A stretch of 64,000 nt of DNA from Streptomyces griseoflavus (GTDB lineage: Bacteria; Actinomycetota; Actinomycetes; Streptomycetales; Streptomycetaceae): positions 49,673 to 113,672 of the forward strand of contig NZ_BMUC01000012.1 in the NCBI RefSeq assembly GCF_014649995.1. Reading direction: 5' to 3'. Under the pieces are notes generated by a model that worked only from the letters and a program-made list of their open reading frames with translations, was not told where the DNA came from and made no database searches. Of this stretch, positions 1 through 9,619 are shown in pieces; position 1 is the stretch's first letter, and each line of letters opens with the position of its first letter. The position numbers were made by a program, and so were the translations under genes.

Positions 1-1070
1 TACTGCCGTACGTCGCCGACTGGTACGAGAAGGGCGAGCTGCCCGGCATCCGGGAGCTGGCCCGGGAACTCGGCGGGATCGGCGCGCTCGGCATGTCCCT
101 CGACGGCTACGGCTGCGCGGGCGCGAGCGCGGTGCAGTACGGGCTCGCCTGTCTGGAACTGGAGGCGGCCGACTCCGGGATCCGCTCCCTGGTCTCCGTG
201 CAGGGCTCGCTCGCCATGTACGCCATCCACCGGTTCGGCAGCGAGGAGCAGAAGCGGCGGTGGCTGCCCCCGATGGCCTCCGGCGAGGTCATCGGCTGCT
301 TCGGGCTCACCGAACCCGACGTCGGCTCCGACCCCGGCTCGATGCGCACCCACGCCAAGAAGGACGGCACCGACTGGGTGCTGAACGGGCGCAAGATGTG
401 GATCACCAACGGGTCCGTGGCCGGTGTCGCCGTGGTGTGGGCGCAGACCGACGAGGGGATCCGCGGCTTCGCCGTGCCCACCGACAGCGCCGGGTTCTCG
501 GCGCCGGAGATCAAGCACAAGTGGTCCCTGCGCGCCTCCGTCACCAGCGAGCTGGTCATGGACGACGTACGGCTGCCCGCCGACGCGGTGCTGCCGGAGG
601 TGACCGGGCTCAAGGGCCCGCTGAGCTGTCTCTCGCACGCCCGGTACGGGATCGTCTGGGGCGCGATGGGCGCCGCGCGCAGCTCCTTCGAGGCGGCGGT
701 CGACTACGCGAGGACGCGGGAGCAGTTCGGGCGGCCCATCGGCGGGTTCCAGCTGACCCAGGCCAAGATCGCCGACATGGCGGTCGAACTGCACAAGGGG
801 ATTCTGCTCGCCCATCACCTGGGGCGGCGCATGGACGCCGGCCGCCTGCGTCCCGAGCAGGTCAGCTTCGGCAAGCTCAACAACGTCCGCGAGGCCATCG
901 ACATCTGCCGTACCGCCCGCACGATCCTCGGGGCGAACGGGATCTCGCTCGAGTACCCGGTGATGCGGCACGCGACGAACCTGGAATCGGTGCTCACCTA
1001 CGAGGGCACCGTCGAGATGCACCAGCTCGTGCTGGGCAAGGCGCTCACCGGACTCGACGCGTTCCGGTAG
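1..1070 (+). CDS. Glutaryl-CoA dehydrogenase-like acyl-CoA dehydrogenase (5' end outside window)
   Basis: FAD-dependent acyl-CoA dehydrogenase. The reading frame is open from base 3, so the N-terminus lies before the window. The visible part follows glutaryl-CoA dehydrogenase closely: GYGCAG near the start, the flavin-binding GCFGLTEPDVGSDP, WITNG, a QFG segment before the C-terminal helices, and NTYEGT-like LTYEGTVEMHQL carrying the expected catalytic glutamate. Glutaryl-CoA dehydrogenase oxidatively decarboxylates glutaryl-CoA to crotonyl-CoA in lysine and tryptophan breakdown. Family assignment is by recalled motif similarity. The exact substrate is inferred, and a related short-chain acyl-CoA dehydrogenase remains possible. 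Confidence 0.85.
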   Translation, partial: LPYVADWYEKGELPGIRELARELGGIGALGMSLDGYGCAGASAVQYGLACLELEAADSGIRSLVSVQGSLAMYAIHRFGSEEQKRRWLPPMASGEVIGCFGLTEPDVGSDPGSMRTHAKKDGTDWVLNGRKMWITNGSVAGVAVVWAQTDEGIRGFAVPTDSAGFSAPEIKHKWSLRASVTSELVMDDVRLPADAVLPEVTGLKGPLSCLSHARYGIVWGAMGAARSSFEAAVDYARTREQFGRPIGGFQLTQAKIADMAVELHKGILLAHHLGRRMDAGRLRPEQVSFGKLNNVREAIDICRTARTILGANGISLEYPVMRHATNLESVLTYEGTVEMHQLVLGKALTGLDAFR

Positions 1071-1095
1071 ACCCGGCCGCGGAGGACCTCACGCG

Positions 1096-1124
1096 GAGGC
1101 AGGGCCGGCGAGCGGCCCTGCCTC
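1096..1124. terminator. Bidirectional hairpin terminator
   Basis: Perfect 12-bp inverted repeat (GAGGCAGGGCCG / CGGCCCTGCCTC) with a 5-nt loop. It lies between the convergent dehydrogenase and SepF-like genes and touches the stop codon of the latter. There is no T-tract, as is usual in Streptomyces. Confidence 0.7.
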
Positions 1125-1560
1125 AGCTCTGGTTGAAGAAGCCGTCGGAACGGTGCGCGGCCGGCTCGCCGCTGACGACCTCGGTGTCGGCCGGGCTGAG
1201 CAGGAACACGCGGTTGGAGACCCGCTCGATGGAACCGCGCAGGCCGAAGATCAGGCCCGCCGCGAAGTCGACGACGCGCTTGGCGTCACCGGCGTCCATG
1301 GCCGTGAGGTTCATGATGACGGGAACCCCCTCGCGGAACAGCTCGCCGATGGCGCGGGCGTCCCGGAAGCTGTCCGGGGTCACCGTGCCGATCCGGCGGC
1401 CCTTCTCCTCGGCGACGTCCGATGCCACCTTGACCCGCGGATCGGTGACCCAGGCCTCCCCGGTCTCGGGCCCGTCGGAGTAGTCGTCGTCGTAGTAACG
1501 CTCGTCTTCGTTGTCGTCGACGAGGCCAAGCCAGGCACTCGCCTTGCGTACCGATCCCAT
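1123..1560 (-). CDS. sflA: SepF-like cell-division protein (SflA type)
   Basis: 145-aa SepF-domain protein. SepF proteins bind FtsZ and tether it to the membrane. The N-terminus ([16 protein letters not shown]) is the short SepF leader, followed by an acidic DE/DY-rich linker to about residue 45. The SepF core runs from about residue 60 to 130 ([39 protein letters not shown]). It is shorter than the SepF encoded next to ftsZ (about 200 aa) and not in a division cluster, matching the additional SepF-like proteins SflA/SflB of streptomycetes. An AGGAGG-like sequence precedes the ATG. The name sflA rests on recalled size and synteny. SepF family membership is firm. Confidence 0.8.
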   Translation of the reverse strand: MGSVRKASAWLGLVDDNEDERYYDDDYSDGPETGEAWVTDPRVKVASDVAEEKGRRIGTVTPDSFRDARAIGELFREGVPVIMNLTAMDAGDAKRVVDFAAGLIFGLRGSIERVSNRVFLLSPADTEVVSGEPAAHRSDGFFNQS

Positions 1561-1848
1561 GGACGCCTCCTCTCACAGCGGTCCTTCTGCTTTCCGCATC
1601 CCTATGGTCGTCCATGATGCGGATGGCGCGCCAAGTGGATAGACGCCGCGCGGGGGGTTTGTGACGTTACTGGTGCACAGCGAATCCGTCGAGAGTCCGT
1701 GTTTCCCAAGGGTCATGACGCAAACGGCTGCTGACTGTGAGTGAAATATGATTCTTCTCGGCGTCCGGGTGATGAGGGGTGCGGACGGGTGAACGCGCCG
1801 GCCGATACGATGCGGCGGCTCAGTCGTACAACCGCTCGGGGGAACGTC

Positions 1849-3066
1849 GTGTTCGGAATGGTCAGGCCGTGTCGGCACCGGCTCGGGGAAAAGCTCACCG
1901 CCCAGTGGACGGCCCATTTGTGCGGGCTGTGCCTCGCGTTGCGCGGGGACCACGGGCAGCTCGCTCGGGTCGTCACCAATTACGACGGGTTGCTGATCTC
2001 CGTTCTGACGGAAGCTCAGTCCGGTTCCGCGGAGGCGGGACGGCGCACCGCGGGGCCCTGTCCGCTGCGCGGCATGCGCACCGCGTCCGTCGCGCACGGT
2101 GAGGGGGCGCGGCTCGCGGCGGCGGTCTCCCTGGTGCTGGCCTCCGCCAAGATGCGCGACCATGTCGCCGACGGCGACGGGCTGCTGGCGCGCCGGCCGG
2201 TGGCGCTCGCCGCGCGCCGGGTCGCGGCGGGCTGGGACCGGGCCGGGGCGCGGACCGGTGCGGACGTCGGCTTCGACACGGCCGTGCTGCTCGACGCCGT
2301 GGACCGGCAGACCGGCATCGAGACGCTCGCCGGGCCCGGCACCCCGGTCCTCACCGTGACCGAACCGACCGAGACCGCTACCGCGGCGGCCTTCGCGCAC
2401 ACCGCGGTGCTCGCCGGCCGGCCGCACAACGCGGGACCGCTGGCGGAGGCCGGGCGCCTCTTCGGGCGGCTCGCGCACCTGCTGGACGCCGTGGAGGACC
2501 GGGAGGCCGACGCCGCCTCCGGTGCCTGGAACCCGCTCACCGCCACCGGCACCCCGCTGTCGGAGGCCCGCCGGCTCGCCGACGACGCGGTGCACGGCAT
2601 CCGGCTCGCCCTGAGGGAAGTGGAGTTCGCGGACGCCGGACTGGCGCACCTGCTGCTCGTGCACGAGGTGCGGCGCTCGGTGGACCGGGCGTTCGGCACG
2701 GTGCCCGTCTGCGCGTCCCACCGGACCGGGCCCCACGACCCTCCGCAGCATCCCCACGGTGGCGGAAACCCGTATGCCGGCGGTCCGTACGGCGGTGGCG
2801 GGAACCCGTACGCGGGGGGCGGGGGAGTGCCCGGGGGCGGCGGGGGCGGGGGCGGCTTCGGCGAGTTCGGTCCGGCGCCCGCCGCCCAGCCCCCGCGGCG
2901 TGGATTCTGGGCCGGCTGCGGGATGTTCTGGCTGCTGTGCTGCACCTGCAAGCTGTGCTGTGCCAAGGAGTACGAGGGGCCGTGGTCGCGCAAGAAGCGT
3001 GAGGGGTGCTGTCACAAGTGCGACTGCGACGGGTGCGACTGCTGCTGCCCCTGCGACGGCTGCTAG
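1849..3066 (+). CDS. DUF5685 family protein with cysteine-rich tail
   Basis: 405-aa protein starting at a GTG that gives MFGMVRPCRHRLG. N-terminal cysteines C8 and the C25-G-L-C28 pair could bind metal. The middle is alanine-rich and mostly helical. Then comes a low-complexity Gly/Pro/Tyr segment (GGGNPYAGG-like) at about residues 300-345. The last 50 residues contain about 17 cysteines in CC, CxC and CxxC arrangements, ending CDCCCPCDGC. I recognise the family as DUF5685 of actinobacteria, with no established function. An in-frame ATG at 1741 exists, but homology starts at FGMVRPC. Metal or Fe-S binding, or thioether chemistry, are guesses. Confidence 0.75.
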   Translation: MFGMVRPCRHRLGEKLTAQWTAHLCGLCLALRGDHGQLARVVTNYDGLLISVLTEAQSGSAEAGRRTAGPCPLRGMRTASVAHGEGARLAAAVSLVLASAKMRDHVADGDGLLARRPVALAARRVAAGWDRAGARTGADVGFDTAVLLDAVDRQTGIETLAGPGTPVLTVTEPTETATAAAFAHTAVLAGRPHNAGPLAEAGRLFGRLAHLLDAVEDREADAASGAWNPLTATGTPLSEARRLADDAVHGIRLALREVEFADAGLAHLLLVHEVRRSVDRAFGTVPVCASHRTGPHDPPQHPHGGGNPYAGGPYGGGGNPYAGGGGVPGGGGGGGGFGEFGPAPAAQPPRRGFWAGCGMFWLLCCTCKLCCAKEYEGPWSRKKREGCCHKCDCDGCDCCCPCDGC

Positions 3067-3362
3067 CGGACGGCGGGCAAGCGGAGGGGCGACTTCCGGA
3101 CACCGTGCGGCTGTTCGGCCGGTCGTCAGCAGCGGGTGACCGCTGGTAACGGGCTTCCGTGCGTGGGTCAAATCTCCTACATGGTTCAAAGGTTGACGGC
3201 CGAAAGGCACCCTTGCGCCGAACGGTCGGTCGGCCGAATACTCGCCTCCAGCGCTTGTCAGGAGCACGACGTGTTCGGAATCCGGACGCACGGGCCGCTG
3301 ACTGCGCCTCACGGGCCCACAACCCCACGAGGGCCCCCTACTTCCTTTGTGGAGGACGAGAA

Positions 3363-4268
3363 GTGAGGATCAAGCGCACCACCCCCCGCGGCGGCATCTC
3401 GAGACGGACTCGGCTGATCGCCGTATCCACCGGCCTCGTGGCCGCTGCCGCGATCGCGATCCCCAGCGCGAACGCGGCCGAAGCCCCCAGTACCTTCAGC
3501 TCCGCCGAGCTCAAGGGCGTCAGCGGCTCGGTGCTGAAGGCCGACATCCCGGGCACCGCCTGGGCCGTCGACAGCAAGACCAACCGGGTCGTCGTCACCG
3601 TCGACAGCACCGTCTCCCAGGCCGAGATCAACAAGATCAAGCAGCAGGCCGGGGACGACGCCGGGGCGATCACCATCAAGCGCACCCCGGGCACCTTCAG
3701 CAAGCTCATCCAGGGTGGTGACGCCATCTACGCGAGCAGCTGGCGCTGCTCCCTCGGATTCAACGTCCGCTCCAGCAGCGGCGTCGAGTACTTCCTGACC
3801 GCCGGGCACTGCACCGACGGCGCGGGCACCTGGTACTCCAACTCCGCCCGCACCACGGCCATCGGCACGACGGCCGGCTCCAGCTTCCCGGGCAACGACT
3901 ACGGCATCGTGCGCTACACCGGTTCCGTCAGCCGTCCCGGCACCGCGAACGGCGTGGACATCACCCGGGCGGCCACCCCGAGCGTGGGCACCACGGTCAT
4001 CCGTGACGGCTCCACCACGGGCACGCACAGCGGCCGGGTGACCGCGCTCAACGCGACCGTGAACTACGGCGGCGGCGACATCGTCTCCGGCCTCATCCAG
4101 ACCACGGTCTGCGCCGAGCCCGGTGACTCCGGCGGCGCGCTCTACGGCAGCAACGGCACCGCGTACGGTCTGACCTCCGGCGGCAGCGGCAACTGCTCCT
4201 CCGGCGGCACGACCTTCTTCCAGCCGGTGACCGAGGCCCTGAGCGCCTACGGGGTCAGCGTCTACTAG
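3363..4268 (+). CDS. Secreted streptogrisin-type S1 serine protease
   Basis: 301-aa pre-pro-protease. The GTG start is set by GGAGG at 3351-3355. A twin-arginine-like basic N-region and hydrophobic core end near ANAAEAP. A pro-domain follows to about residue 115. The mature chymotrypsin-fold enzyme begins near IQGGDAIY. The triad is visible: His in LTAGHC, Asp in GNDYGIV, Ser in EPGDSGG. The C-terminus ends SAYGVSVY, essentially the streptogrisin A/B terminus. It is an extracellular protease activated by autocatalytic removal of the pro-domain. It is one of two tandem paralogues, followed at once by a strong hairpin, so probably monocistronic. Confidence 0.93.
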   Translation: MRIKRTTPRGGISRRTRLIAVSTGLVAAAAIAIPSANAAEAPSTFSSAELKGVSGSVLKADIPGTAWAVDSKTNRVVVTVDSTVSQAEINKIKQQAGDDAGAITIKRTPGTFSKLIQGGDAIYASSWRCSLGFNVRSSSGVEYFLTAGHCTDGAGTWYSNSARTTAIGTTAGSSFPGNDYGIVRYTGSVSRPGTANGVDITRAATPSVGTTVIRDGSTTGTHSGRVTALNATVNYGGGDIVSGLIQTTVCAEPGDSGGALYGSNGTAYGLTSGGSGNCSSGGTTFFQPVTEALSAYGVSVY

Positions 4269-4309
4269 GACCCGCCCCGCTCCACCGGCCCGAGCCGGCC
4301 GTACGACGA

Positions 4310-4344
4310 CGAGCCCCCGCACGCGACCCGCGTGCGGGGGCTCG
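4310..4344 (+). terminator. Hairpin terminator after first protease
   Basis: Perfect 16-bp inverted repeat (CGAGCCCCCGCACGCG and its complement) with a 3-nt loop, about 40 bp after the stop codon. The remaining stretch to 4744 shows no convincing ORF and presumably holds the promoter of the second protease. Confidence 0.85.
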
Positions 4345-4744
4345 CTGCTGTCCCGCCTCCCGGGGACGCCCGGCGGGCGTCGCGGAACGGGTGCGGACGC
4401 GACTCCCGTCCCGCGTGGCCCGCGTCGAACACCCACACGAGGGGGCGATTTCGAGCCACCGGCGGATTCCCTGGTCCGTACCACCCGTTCCTCCTTCGCG
4501 GTGTTTGCAGTGCGAACTTCCGCCGTGTGTCCATGACCAGTCAGGACATAGAGGGCGCAGGGCCGTTGCCGTACCCGCGTCCGGAAGTCGACCTTGTGTG
4601 CCCCCTGTGGGGTTCGGAAGAGTAGGCGCCGTTCGACCGGCGCGGGTGTGGCTTCTTTCGTCTTCTGCCCCCGTCGCCGTACGCCTTCCGGTCCGGTGAG
4701 GTCCCCACAACCTCCCGGGCCGTCCCCCCACAGGAGGACGTGAG

Positions 4745-5827
4745 TTGAAGCACCGACGCATATCCCGGCGGCGCGCGGTCGTGGCGGGTGCGGGCATCGC
4801 CGCACTGGCCGCGGGCGCCGTCACCTTCCAGACTGCGAACGCCAGCGAGATTCCGGCGGACGCGGAGCCCCGGACGCTCTCGGTCCAGGCGGCCGGAAAG
4901 CTCGCCTCGGCACTCGCCGCGGACCTGGGCGCCGACGCGGCGGGAACGTACTACGACGCCAAGAGCGAGAGCCTCGTGGTGAACGTGCTCGACGAGGCCG
5001 CCGCCGAGACCGTCGAGTCGGCCGGCGCCAGGGCGAGAGTCGTGGCGCACTCCCTGGCCGAGCTGAAGAGCGCGCACACCACGCTGCGGCAGGACGCCAC
5101 CATCCCGGGCACCGCCCGGGTGACCGACCCGACCACCAACAAGGTCGTCGTCACCGCGGACCGCACCGTCTCCGAGGCGGAGTGGGCCCAGCTGACGAAG
5201 GTCGTCGACTCGCTGGGCGGCAAGGCCGAACTCCGGCGCACGGAGGGGGAGTACAAGCCCTTCGTCGCGGGCGGTGACGCCATCACCGGAGGGGGCGGGC
5301 GCTGCTCGCTCGGCTTCAACGTGACCAAGGGCGGCGAGCCGCACTTCCTCACCGCCGGGCACTGCACCGAGGGCATCTCCAGCTGGTCGGACTCCTCGGG
5401 CGAGGTGATCGGCGAGAACGCGGCGTCCAGCTTCCCGGGCGACGACTACGGGCTGGTCAAGTACACCGCCGACGTGGACCACCCGAGCGAGGTGAACCTC
5501 TACGACGGCTCCTCGCAGGCGATCTCCGGCGCCGCCGAGGCCACCGTCGGCATGCGGGTCACCCGCAGCGGTTCCACGACCCAGGTGCACTCCGGCACGG
5601 TCACCGGTCTGGACGCCACCGTGAACTACGGCAACGGCGACATCGTCGACGGTCTGATCCAGACCGACGTGTGCGCCGAGCCCGGTGACAGCGGCGGCTC
5701 CCTCTTCTCGGGCAGCAGCGCGGTCGGTCTCACCTCGGGCGGCAGCGGCGACTGCACCTCGGGCGGCACGACCTTCTTCCAGCCGGTGACGGAGGCCCTG
5801 TCGGCCACCGGTACGCAGATCGGCTGA
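4745..5827 (+). CDS. Secreted streptogrisin-type S1 serine protease, second copy
   Basis: 360-aa paralogue of the upstream protease with a longer pro-region. The start is an unusual TTG: the only alternative next to GGAGG (4733-4737) is a GTG at 4740 that hits a stop after one codon. The Arg-rich signal peptide ([14 protein letters not shown]) has TAT character. An alpha-lytic-protease-type pro-domain spans about residues 40-175. The catalytic domain starts near VAGGDAIT, with His in LTAGHC, Asp in GDDYGLV and Ser in EPGDSGG. The terminus is ATGTQIG rather than AYGVSVY. Substrate preference cannot be read from the sequence. Tandem duplication followed by divergence is inferred. Confidence 0.92.
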   Translation: MKHRRISRRRAVVAGAGIAALAAGAVTFQTANASEIPADAEPRTLSVQAAGKLASALAADLGADAAGTYYDAKSESLVVNVLDEAAAETVESAGARARVVAHSLAELKSAHTTLRQDATIPGTARVTDPTTNKVVVTADRTVSEAEWAQLTKVVDSLGGKAELRRTEGEYKPFVAGGDAITGGGGRCSLGFNVTKGGEPHFLTAGHCTEGISSWSDSSGEVIGENAASSFPGDDYGLVKYTADVDHPSEVNLYDGSSQAISGAAEATVGMRVTRSGSTTQVHSGTVTGLDATVNYGNGDIVDGLIQTDVCAEPGDSGGSLFSGSSAVGLTSGGSGDCTSGGTTFFQPVTEALSATGTQIG

Positions 5828-5841
5828 GCACGCCTCGTCAC

Positions 5842-5878
5842 GACGTCCCGTCCCTCCGTCACGGAGGGGCGGGACGTC
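5842..5878 (+). terminator. Hairpin terminator after second protease
   Basis: Inverted repeat GACGTCCCGTCCCTCCGT with its near-perfect complement (one G-T wobble), directly after the protease and before the SOS-regulated dnaE2 operon. Confidence 0.75.
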
Positions 5879-5973
5879 CGTGTGTTCCGGGGTGTTCGGG
5901 CAGGTGGGAGGGGGTGGCGCGGCTGTCGCACATGCATTCGAAAATTGGTCTATGGTGGGGGTGAGGTAGCTGG

Positions 5974-5985
5974 GAACAATTGTTC
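5974..5985. promoter_or_regulatory. LexA box (SOS operator) of the dnaE2 operon
   Basis: GAACAATTGTTC is a perfect 12-bp palindrome matching the actinobacterial and Bacillus-type LexA consensus GAAC-N4-GTTC, flanked by GG and GAG. It lies 38 bp upstream of the chosen dnaE2 start. This supports DNA-damage induction of dnaE2 and the coupled Y-family gene. Confidence 0.88.
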
Positions 5986-6022
5986 GAGAGTCGATCAGGA
6001 CTCACGAGTGCGGGAGGTGCGT

Positions 6023-9000
6023 GTGCCGGGTTTCACGCATCTGCACACCGTCTCCGGGTTCTCCCCGCGCTACGGCGCCTCCCACCCGGAGCGGCTGGCC
6101 GAGCGTGCCTCGGAGCGGGGCATGGACGCCCTCGCCCTCACCGACCGCGACACCCTCGCCGGATCCGTCCGCTTCGCCAAGGCCTGCGCGAAGGCCGGCG
6201 TCCGCCCGCTGTTCGGCGCGGAGCTGGCGGTGGCGGCCTCCGCTCCCTCCCCGGACGCGCGCGGGCGGGAGCCCGTACGGCAGGACCGGCGCCGCACCCC
6301 GGTGCGCGGAGGCGCCTTCATCGACGAGTCGACACCGCGGGTCACCTTCCTCGCCCGGGACGGCGCCCGCGGCTGGGCCGACCTGTGCCGTCTGGTCTCC
6401 GCCGCCCACACCCACGAAGGCCTCCCGCTGCTGTCCTGGGAGGACAACCACGCCGACGGCCTGACCGTCCTGCTCGGCCCCGACTCCGACGTCGGCCGCG
6501 CCCTCGCCGTGGGCCGTCCCGACCGTGCCGCCCGGCTGCTCGCCCCCTGGCGGGAGCTCTACGGCGACGCCCTGCGCCTGGAGGCCGTCTGGCACGGACG
6601 CCGGGGCACCGGCCCCGGCTCCCTGCGGCTGGCGGCCCGCACCCTGGGCTTCGCCGCCGAACAGGGCGTCCGGCCCGTGCTGAGCAACGCCGTCCGCTAC
6701 GCCGACCCCGGCCTCGGCCCGGTCGCCGACGTGCTGGACGCCGCCCGCCGGCTGGTCCCCGTCGACCCGGCCAAAGGGCTGGACTCCGGCGAGGCCTGGC
6801 TCAAGGACCAGGGCGCCATGCTGGAGGCGGCCGAGCGGATCGTCGAGGCCGCGGGCTTCCGGCGCGGGACCGGCCTCAGGCTGCTGGAGCAGACGCAGGC
6901 CACGGCCGCCGAGTGCCTGGTCGATCCCGAGGACGACCTCGGCATGGGCAGCGTCCACTTCCCCGAACCGCACCTCGTCGGCGCCGGCCGGCGCACCGCC
7001 CAGCGGGCGCTGGCCTCCCGTGCGGCGGCGGGCATGGTGCTGCGGGGGTACGCGGGCCGCCGGGAGTACTGGGAGCGGATGCACCACGAGCTGGACATCA
7101 TCGCCCACCACGGCTTCGCCTCCTACTTCCTCACCGTCTCCCAGGTCGTCGACGACATCCGGCACATGGGCATCCGGGTGGCCGCGCGCGGCTCCGGCGC
7201 CGGTTCCCTGGTCAACCACGTCCTCGGCATCGCGCACGCCGACCCGGTCGAGCACGGGCTGCTGATGGAACGCTTCCTGTCCAAGGAGCGGGTCGTGCTG
7301 CCCGACATCGACATCGACGTGGAGTCCGCGCGCCGTCTCGAGGTCTACCGCGCGATCATCGGCCGGTTCGGCACCGAGCGGGTCGCCACGATCGCCATGC
7401 CGGAGACGTACCGGGTGCGGCACGCCATCCGTGACGTCGGCGCGGCGCTGTCCATGGACCCGGCCGAGATCGACCGGGTCGCCAAGTCCTTCCCGCACAT
7501 CCGCGCCCGCGACGCCCGCGCGGCGCTCGAGGAGCTGCCCGAACTGCGGGAACTGGCGGGGCGGAAGGAGCGGTACGGCAGGCTGTGGGAGCTGGTCGAG
7601 GCCCTCGACGCGCTCCCGCGCGGGGTCGCCATGCACCCCTGCGGCGTCCTGCTGTCCGACGCCTCCCTGCTCACCCGTACGCCGGTCATGCCGACCAGTG
7701 GCGAGGGCTTCCCCATGGCGCAGTTCGACAAGGACGACGTGGAGGACCTCGGGCTGCTCAAGCTCGACGTGCTGGGCGTGCGGATGCAGTCGGCGATGGC
7801 GCACGCGGTCACCGAGGTGCGGCGGGCGACGGGGGAGCGGATCGACCTGGACGCGGTGCCGGAGGGCGACCCCGCGACGTACGGGCTCATCCGGTCCACC
7901 GAGACGCTCGGCTGCTTCCAGATCGAGTCCCCGGGGCAGCGGGACCTGGTCGGCCGGCTCCAGCCGTCGACCTTCCACGACCTGGTCGTCGACATCTCCC
8001 TCTTCCGGCCCGGCCCGGTCGCCGCCGACATGGTGCGGCCGTTCATCGAGGCCCGGCACGGAAGGGCGCCGGTGCGCTACCCGCATCCGGACCTGGAGGA
8101 GGCGCTGAAAGGGACCTACGGGGTCGTCGTCTTCCACGAGCAGGTCATCGACATCGTCTCGGTCCTCACCGGCTGCGGGCGCGGCGAGGCGGACCGGGTG
8201 CGGCGCGGGCTGTCCGACCCGGAGTCGCAGGAGCGGATCAAGGTGTGGTTCGCCCAGCACGCGGCGGCCCGGGGCTACGACGCGGAAACGATTCAGCGGA
8301 CCTGGGAGATCGTCGAGGCCTTCGGCTCCTACGGCTTCTGCAAGGCGCACGCGGTCGCCTTCGCCGTGCCGACGTACCAGTCGGCGTGGCTGAAGGCGCA
8401 CCACCCGGCCGCCTTCTACGCGGGCCTGCTCACGCACGACCCCGGGATGTACCCGAAGCGGCTGCTGCTGGCGGACGCCCGGCGGCGCGGGGTCCCGGTG
8501 CTGCCGCTGGACGTGAACAAGTCGGGGGTCGCACACAGGATCGAACTGGTGTCTGAATCGAAGGGCTCGAAGGGGTCGAGGGAACCGGAGGAGCCGAAAG
8601 GGCGGAAGGAGCCGAAGGGGCCGAACGGGCCCCAGGGGGTGTGGGGACTGCGGCTGGCGCTCTCCGACGTGCACGGCATCAGCGAGGCCGAGGCCACCCG
8701 GATCGCCGAGGGGCAGCCGTACGCCTCGCTGCTCGACTTCTGGGAGCGGGCCCGCCCCAGCCGTCCGCTCGCCGGGCGCCTCGCCCAGGTCGGCGCGCTG
8801 GACGCGTTCGGCGCCAACCGCCGTGACCTGCAACTGCACCTGACCGAACTGCACCGGGGCGCCCGCGGCGGGCGCGGCGACCAGCTCCCCCTGTCCGGCG
8901 GCCGCAGGACCGCCCCGGCCGGCCTGCCCGACCTCACCGAGCCGGAGAAGCTCAGCGCCGAACTGGGCGTGCTGTCCATGGACGCCTCCCGCCACCTGAT

Positions 9001-9619
9001 GGACGACCACGGCACCTTCCTCGAGGAGCTGGGCGTGGTCTCCGCGCGGCGGCTGCGCGAGGCGCGGCACGGGGACACCGTGCTGGTCGCGGGCGCCAAG
9101 GCGGCCACCCAGACCCCGCCCATCCGCTCCGGCAAGCGGGTCATCTTCTCCACCCTGGACGACGGCACCGGCCTGGTCGACCTCGCCTTCTTCGACGACT
9201 CCCACGACGCCTGCGCCCACACCGTCTTCCACTCCTGGCTGCTGCTGGTGCGCGGGGTGGTGCAGCGCCGGGGCCCGCGCAGTTTCAGCGTGGTGGGCTC
9301 CGCCGCCTGGAACCTCGCCGACCTGCTGGAGGTCCGCCGGGAGGAGGGCCTGGAGGGGGTCGCCGAGCGGCTCGCCGGGCCGGCCGGTGCGGGCTCCGGG
9401 GCCGCCGACGACGAGCAGGGCCCGGCCCGCAGGCGGCTCGCCGGTTCGGACGGACGGCCCGCGCCGGCCGGTTCCGCGGCCCGGGACCCGATGGAGGACA
9501 GGACCATCCGCATGCCCACGGGGTACGAGATGCACCCCTGGGCCGATCTGCGCCCCGCGGGCGAAGGGCCCGCGGTGGGAAGGAAGTTGTGGCACCAGAG
9601 TCCGGGGAGTGCGGGATGA
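6023..9619 (+). CDS. dnaE2: Error-prone DNA polymerase III alpha subunit DnaE2
   Basis: 1198-aa C-family polymerase used in damage-induced mutagenic translesion synthesis. The GTG start at 6023 follows GGGAGG at 6012-6017; a GTG at 6008 is the alternative. The N-terminal PHP domain opens FTHLHTVSGFSPRYG. The palm active site LPDIDIDVE (near residue 430) supplies the acidic residues, and MAQFDKDDVEDLGLLKLD is characteristic of DnaE. A C-terminal OB fold precedes the DnaE2-type end (EMHPWADLRP). A Lys/Gly/Glu/Pro-rich low-complexity insert occupies about residues 842-871. A LexA box lies upstream. The stop overlaps the next gene as ATGA. Confidence 0.95.
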   Translation: MPGFTHLHTVSGFSPRYGASHPERLAERASERGMDALALTDRDTLAGSVRFAKACAKAGVRPLFGAELAVAASAPSPDARGREPVRQDRRRTPVRGGAFIDESTPRVTFLARDGARGWADLCRLVSAAHTHEGLPLLSWEDNHADGLTVLLGPDSDVGRALAVGRPDRAARLLAPWRELYGDALRLEAVWHGRRGTGPGSLRLAARTLGFAAEQGVRPVLSNAVRYADPGLGPVADVLDAARRLVPVDPAKGLDSGEAWLKDQGAMLEAAERIVEAAGFRRGTGLRLLEQTQATAAECLVDPEDDLGMGSVHFPEPHLVGAGRRTAQRALASRAAAGMVLRGYAGRREYWERMHHELDIIAHHGFASYFLTVSQVVDDIRHMGIRVAARGSGAGSLVNHVLGIAHADPVEHGLLMERFLSKERVVLPDIDIDVESARRLEVYRAIIGRFGTERVATIAMPETYRVRHAIRDVGAALSMDPAEIDRVAKSFPHIRARDARAALEELPELRELAGRKERYGRLWELVEALDALPRGVAMHPCGVLLSDASLLTRTPVMPTSGEGFPMAQFDKDDVEDLGLLKLDVLGVRMQSAMAHAVTEVRRATGERIDLDAVPEGDPATYGLIRSTETLGCFQIESPGQRDLVGRLQPSTFHDLVVDISLFRPGPVAADMVRPFIEARHGRAPVRYPHPDLEEALKGTYGVVVFHEQVIDIVSVLTGCGRGEADRVRRGLSDPESQERIKVWFAQHAAARGYDAETIQRTWEIVEAFGSYGFCKAHAVAFAVPTYQSAWLKAHHPAAFYAGLLTHDPGMYPKRLLLADARRRGVPVLPLDVNKSGVAHRIELVSESKGSKGSREPEEPKGRKEPKGPNGPQGVWGLRLALSDVHGISEAEATRIAEGQPYASLLDFWERARPSRPLAGRLAQVGALDAFGANRRDLQLHLTELHRGARGGRGDQLPLSGGRRTAPAGLPDLTEPEKLSAELGVLSMDASRHLMDDHGTFLEELGVVSARRLREARHGDTVLVAGAKAATQTPPIRSGKRVIFSTLDDGTGLVDLAFFDDSHDACAHTVFHSWLLLVRGVVQRRGPRSFSVVGSAAWNLADLLEVRREEGLEGVAERLAGPAGAGSGAADDEQGPARRRLAGSDGRPAPAGSAARDPMEDRTIRMPTGYEMHPWADLRPAGEGPAVGRKLWHQSPGSAG

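Noticed and set aside
6002-9595. 1197-codon minus-strand open frame opposite dnaE2
   Set aside because: Antisense artefact of GC-rich third positions in dnaE2; no domain or ribosome site.
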